Positions 60,181-64,000 of a stretch of DNA of 64,000 bases are shown piece after piece. The notes beneath the pieces are model-generated. The model ran no database searches. It saw nothing but the letters and a program-made list of their open reading frames with translations, and was not told the DNA's origin. Position 1 is the stretch's first letter, and each line of letters begins with the position of its first letter. Made by a program: the position numbers and the translations under genes. Source of the stretch: Sesamum alatum (Eukaryota > Streptophyta > Magnoliopsida > Lamiales > Pedaliaceae); the NCBI GenBank assembly GCA_034509735.1, contig JACGWO010000005.1, positions 33,324,479 through 33,388,478 on the forward strand, written 5' to 3'.

Positions 60181-62333
60181 ATTTTTCTGGAAAAGAAGAA
60201 AAAGAAAAAAATTAAAAGTAGTAAATATGATTGAAAAAAATAAAGAATATATAGATGCGATACGTTTAAAGTGGATTCTTTCTTTAAAAAAGAATGAGGG
60301 AACTTAAGAAATATGAATTAAACTTATTAAAAATAAAGAATGTTTCTTAATTTCTTTTTTAAAATCAAACACATATTTTATTTTAATTTATTGATACATC
60401 ATAGTCAAATTGCAACGTAGACATCTAGGGAGTAGGGGCCATCATCTATTTCTATTTATAGTCATATATACCAATATTTGCATAAGTCTCCAACTTACTA
60501 TATCTAAATATTGACATTAAATAGATTAAATATTTTCAAGTTGGGTCATATTTTAATTTTTATAAAATTATTATATCTTGTACTTTAATTGCAAATAATT
60601 CGGTAAGAATTTTCTTAAATTGATTTGATATTTCCCGTACTATCATTTTTCGCTGCCGAACAAAGTGATGAGCTCCAAACAAATAGAGAATAATTTTTCT
60701 TTCAATCAAATCAAGGTTGGTCGAGTTGAATCAATCATATAGCAAGTGTAAATACGTTGACTAAATGATTGGTCGCTATTTTTTAACAATACATCAATCC
60801 ATGATGCGATAGATCTCACTAAACTCGATTTGAATTAAAATTTCTACAAAAATTATTGAATACAACGCCGACTATAATTGAAGTGTCCAAAAAAAACCGA
60901 AAAAAAAAAAATAGGAGGGGTGACGAATTCTTGTTTGTGATGCTTTCTCACAACCAGTTGTAAGATAAGGTGCATTGCATGTTGCCTACGTTGTCTGAAA
61001 TTTTGAGCAAAATTCGCTTGAGCACAAATTTATATATATCGTCCCATTTTGTTTATTTATTTTTATCTATATTATTATATAAAAGAAATTCTTTTTTTAT
61101 TCACAAAGGACGATTAATGATACTGTCGCACTATTTTTTTGTAATGCAAAAAACAACCCCCAACTGATGTGATAATTAATTTATTCAACTTTTCAAATTT
61201 TATATTAATTGATAAATTAGTTTTTTCTTTCTTTCATTCTTTTTTCTTAATGTGATGTATTAGTTTATATATTTTACTCTTATTTATAATATATTTTAAA
61301 ACGTATAAAATTATTTATTATATGCATACGGAAACGGAGTGTTACGACGGCTAGTTTTCCAAAAATAATGTCAAAAATTATTATCCTCCACAACTTTAAT
61401 ATGTTATCCTGCTGGGATTTGATCCCACAAAAACAAGCATAGAAATTGATTCCATCCGTCCCATTTATGTATACATAATTTAAATAATAATTCTGAAAAG
61501 AATAATTTCTTTGTTAAAAAATAAAATAAAATAAAATATTATGATGGTGAGAAGTATGTGGGGACTGATTCTCTTGCTTGTGTGCCTCAAATCCAATCAT
61601 GTACGCAGATTTATTTAATGTTAATCCTACTCATTAATTGACTTCATTGTTTCTGCCTTTTAATAACCACTTTTTTATCACTACTTTTACACCCCACTTC
61701 ACAATTTAATTCTTTTTCCTTTGATTATTTAATGAAATGTAATGTTTATTTTGAAATAAAATTAGAATTTTCTTTTTTTTTTATGGTGAAGATATCGATC
61801 TTATATACGGGCACATATAGATATAAATTAATAAGAATTCTCCAAAATATATTTAAGTTTGGACTTTGATGTATTCAATTTAGTGTTTCGTTTTTATGTT
61901 CTACATTATTTAAGCCCGTCAAATTTATAAGATAATTATATATATATATATATGGCATTGATCGTGTTTACTCGATGGGTATATGAAAAGTGATACATAA
62001 GATTAATGATATATAAATTGGAATAGAGAATGCAAAGTGAATTATTTACTGCGTAGACAAGAAAGTATTTATGTAGTATAATGAAAGTGTTAACGAATAT
62101 ATTTATTTTGGTATGATATGTAGAAACTATCATTTTGATTGGATTGTGAATTTTATATAAAGATTGAAAAGCTTAAACATTTTTTATGGTAAATAAGTAC
62201 GTTGTTGCCCTTTAAAAATAGTACTTATTGTGAATTAATGGTGTATATATCATTAATTACTTTAAGTGTGATAATAATATTTGCATAGTATGTCCCTTAC
62301 ATGATTCTAAGTACATTGCACAGATAGATTTAA
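60181..62333. other. gene-free AT-rich stretch
   Basis: Contains a family G relic at about 60694-60850 (AATCAAGGTTGGTCGAGTTG and CTAAACTCGATTTGAATTAA) and an (AT)n tract at 61937-61952. No gene. Confidence 0.4.
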
Positions 62334-62655
62334 CGGGTGTTTGGGTGAGTTTACGAACATTCATCTTATAGATGATTGAAAACTTAGAAGACGAAAAAAA
62401 GTATTCCATAACTTTTTCATAAAAAGAATTTATAAGTTGCAAAACTAAGATGTTATGAGCTTAAAAACTCCTTTTCCGGCTTATTTTTAAGACATCAATA
62501 AGCTTATTCATTTTTTATTATATTAATCACAAAATTGTCATTACTAACATCTTATAAGTTCCTTAATCATATTTTATTCAAATACTTCAAGTACTTATTT
62601 TTAAAATAAAACCTAACATCTTATAAGATGTATGAACTCATAAGACGTTTCAAAT
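62334..62655. repeat. fold-back repeat, family E, copy 4
   Basis: Starts GGGTGTTTGGGTGAGTTTAC; right arm contains CATCTTATAAGATGTATGAA. Adjacent to copy 5. Confidence 0.5.
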
Positions 62656-62663
62656 AGGCCAAG

Positions 62664-63036
62664 GGCGTTCGGCCAAACTTATTTAAAAAACATCTTATAA
62701 GCTCATACATTTTCTAAAATGTTTTAGAACTTATAAAATGTTAGATTTTCTTCTAAAATAAATTTTTAAAAATGTTTGGATAAAATAAAATTATAAAACT
62801 TATAAGATGCTAACAATAGCAACTTTCCAATTAATACGATCAAAATTGAATGTGTTTGCTAAAATCTTCAAAATAAATTTGGGACTTCTTATGTTTTCCT
62901 AAAATAGACTAAAAGCTTCTAAAATCTTATTTTTTTGATCTTATATATAAATTGATGTTTTAAAAATATTACCAAACACTTTTCCAAACGTTATAAAATA
63001 TTTTAAAAAATTTATAAGCTCAGTCAAACGCTCTCT
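62664..63036. repeat. fold-back repeat, family E, copy 5
   Basis: Starts GGGCGTTCGGCCAAACTTAT, ends TTATAAGCTCAGTCAAACGC. Arms share CATCTTATAAGCTCATAC with its neighbour. Confidence 0.5.
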
Positions 63037-64000
63037 TAATTTATTTGAAGCATCAAAAGTATTCTAATTATTGTCAAAGCTTATGATAACTGTAAAACCT
63101 TTTTTCAGCTCCAATATTGACCTTTTGTCTAAAAGAAAAAGAGAAAAATCTTCCTTTTAAAAGCACGAATCATAATTATTGAAATCGAACAAAATTTTCT
63201 TTAATTAATTAATATTTATCTGTGTGTCCCTCTTTCCCAACAATTGAGTGAAAGTGACGGAGTTAAAAGATGTAGACATGAAAAAAGGCTATATATTATT
63301 GATGGTTGACTATAAAGCTTCTCATCAACTCATTTATTAATTAAATAATATATTAACCATTTTTTAATCCCTTAGTAAATAATTAAAGAACAGTTTTGAA
63401 AATGAGCATGAGATTAATTTGATTGCTTTCAACACTACCAAAAAATAATAATTTACATTAGTGTTCGATAAATATAGCAATATAATAAAGAATTATGAAA
63501 TAAATTATAATAAATTAGCATAATATGAGATAAATACTCACCCGTCTGATCAAACCCATAAGAAGTGTATCCAAATTCTAACTATTAACAATTATTGATC
63601 TTCTGTACAGTAATAATTTAGTGACAATTTAGTTATAACGACAATTATATTTATAATTATTGAATTGTCATGATACATATATTGCTAATATTGTCTACAA
63701 AGACAATTTATAATTTTTTATACAATTCCTGACATTAATAATAATGTAAATCATCATTACTGGCACAAAATAATTCTCGATCTATAATGACTGATAAATT
63801 TTTAACTTGACTCTTAATACTAGTAAACTATATTTTGTTGTAATCTAATATTTTTATTCGAGTTTTAATGGTTATATAAAATCGATGTAAAAACCTAGTT
63901 TATTCATCATGCCAAAATTATTTGTCATGGATAAGAGCCTTGTCAAATATTCTTGTAATGATTCTTAGTCATGACAAATATTTTTAGTGATCACTTTCAT
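63037..64000. other. gene-free AT-rich end of window
   Basis: From about 63431 (CACTACCAAAAAATAATAAT) to the window edge the sequence resembles the CACTA-like MITEs and probably continues outside. No gene. Confidence 0.35.

Overview
This is eukaryotic nuclear DNA from a flowering plant. The genes are intron-rich (GT-AG), intergenic DNA is very AT-rich, and the protein families are plant-specific: an R2R3-MYB, a phytochrome-interacting bHLH and a plant pectin acetylesterase. Protein style and repeat content suggest a eudicot, perhaps an asterid such as a Lamiales species, but the species cannot be fixed from the sequence.

Layout. 1-1000: AT-rich promoter side with a fold-back repeat. 1120-4793 (+): complete 12-exon pectin acetylesterase gene. 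5633-9442: young but internally deleted Ty1/copia retrotransposon in reverse orientation, with 744-bp LTRs and a TTTCC target duplication. 9.6-16 kb: small inverted-repeat elements. 17516-19040 (-): three-exon R2R3-MYB of the MYB61/50/55/86 group. 19.1-44 kb: a gene desert filled with short non-autonomous DNA transposons (Mutator-like fold-backs with 9-11 bp target duplications, CACTA-like elements with 3-bp duplications), tRNA-derived SINEs and microsatellites, with several nested insertions. 44073-47745 (-): 5'-truncated, decayed L1-type LINE. 48.2-48.75 kb: probable LTR relic. 50506-52759 (+): two-exon gene for a Glu/Val/Pro/Ala-rich acidic protein. 54013-57762 (-): eight-exon PIF3-type bHLH gene, convergent with the previous one. 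58.8-64 kb: AT-rich repeats.

The four genes share no visible pathway and look like an ordinary plant neighbourhood: cell-wall pectin deacetylation, a MYB tied in other species to wall/mucilage/stomatal programmes, a light-signalling factor, and an unrecognised low-complexity protein. I found no previously undescribed enzymatic or defence system. The most informative signals are in the mobile DNA: a gag-to-reverse-transcriptase deletion fusion inside a recent copia element, a SINE family whose 3' end resembles the local LINE 3' end, a tandem SINE pair with three copies of one 11-bp target, several layers of nested MITEs, and a 72-nt stop-free in-frame last intron in the PIF3 gene.

All coordinates and splice sites were read by eye from the sequence. 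Repeat boundaries without target duplications are approximate.
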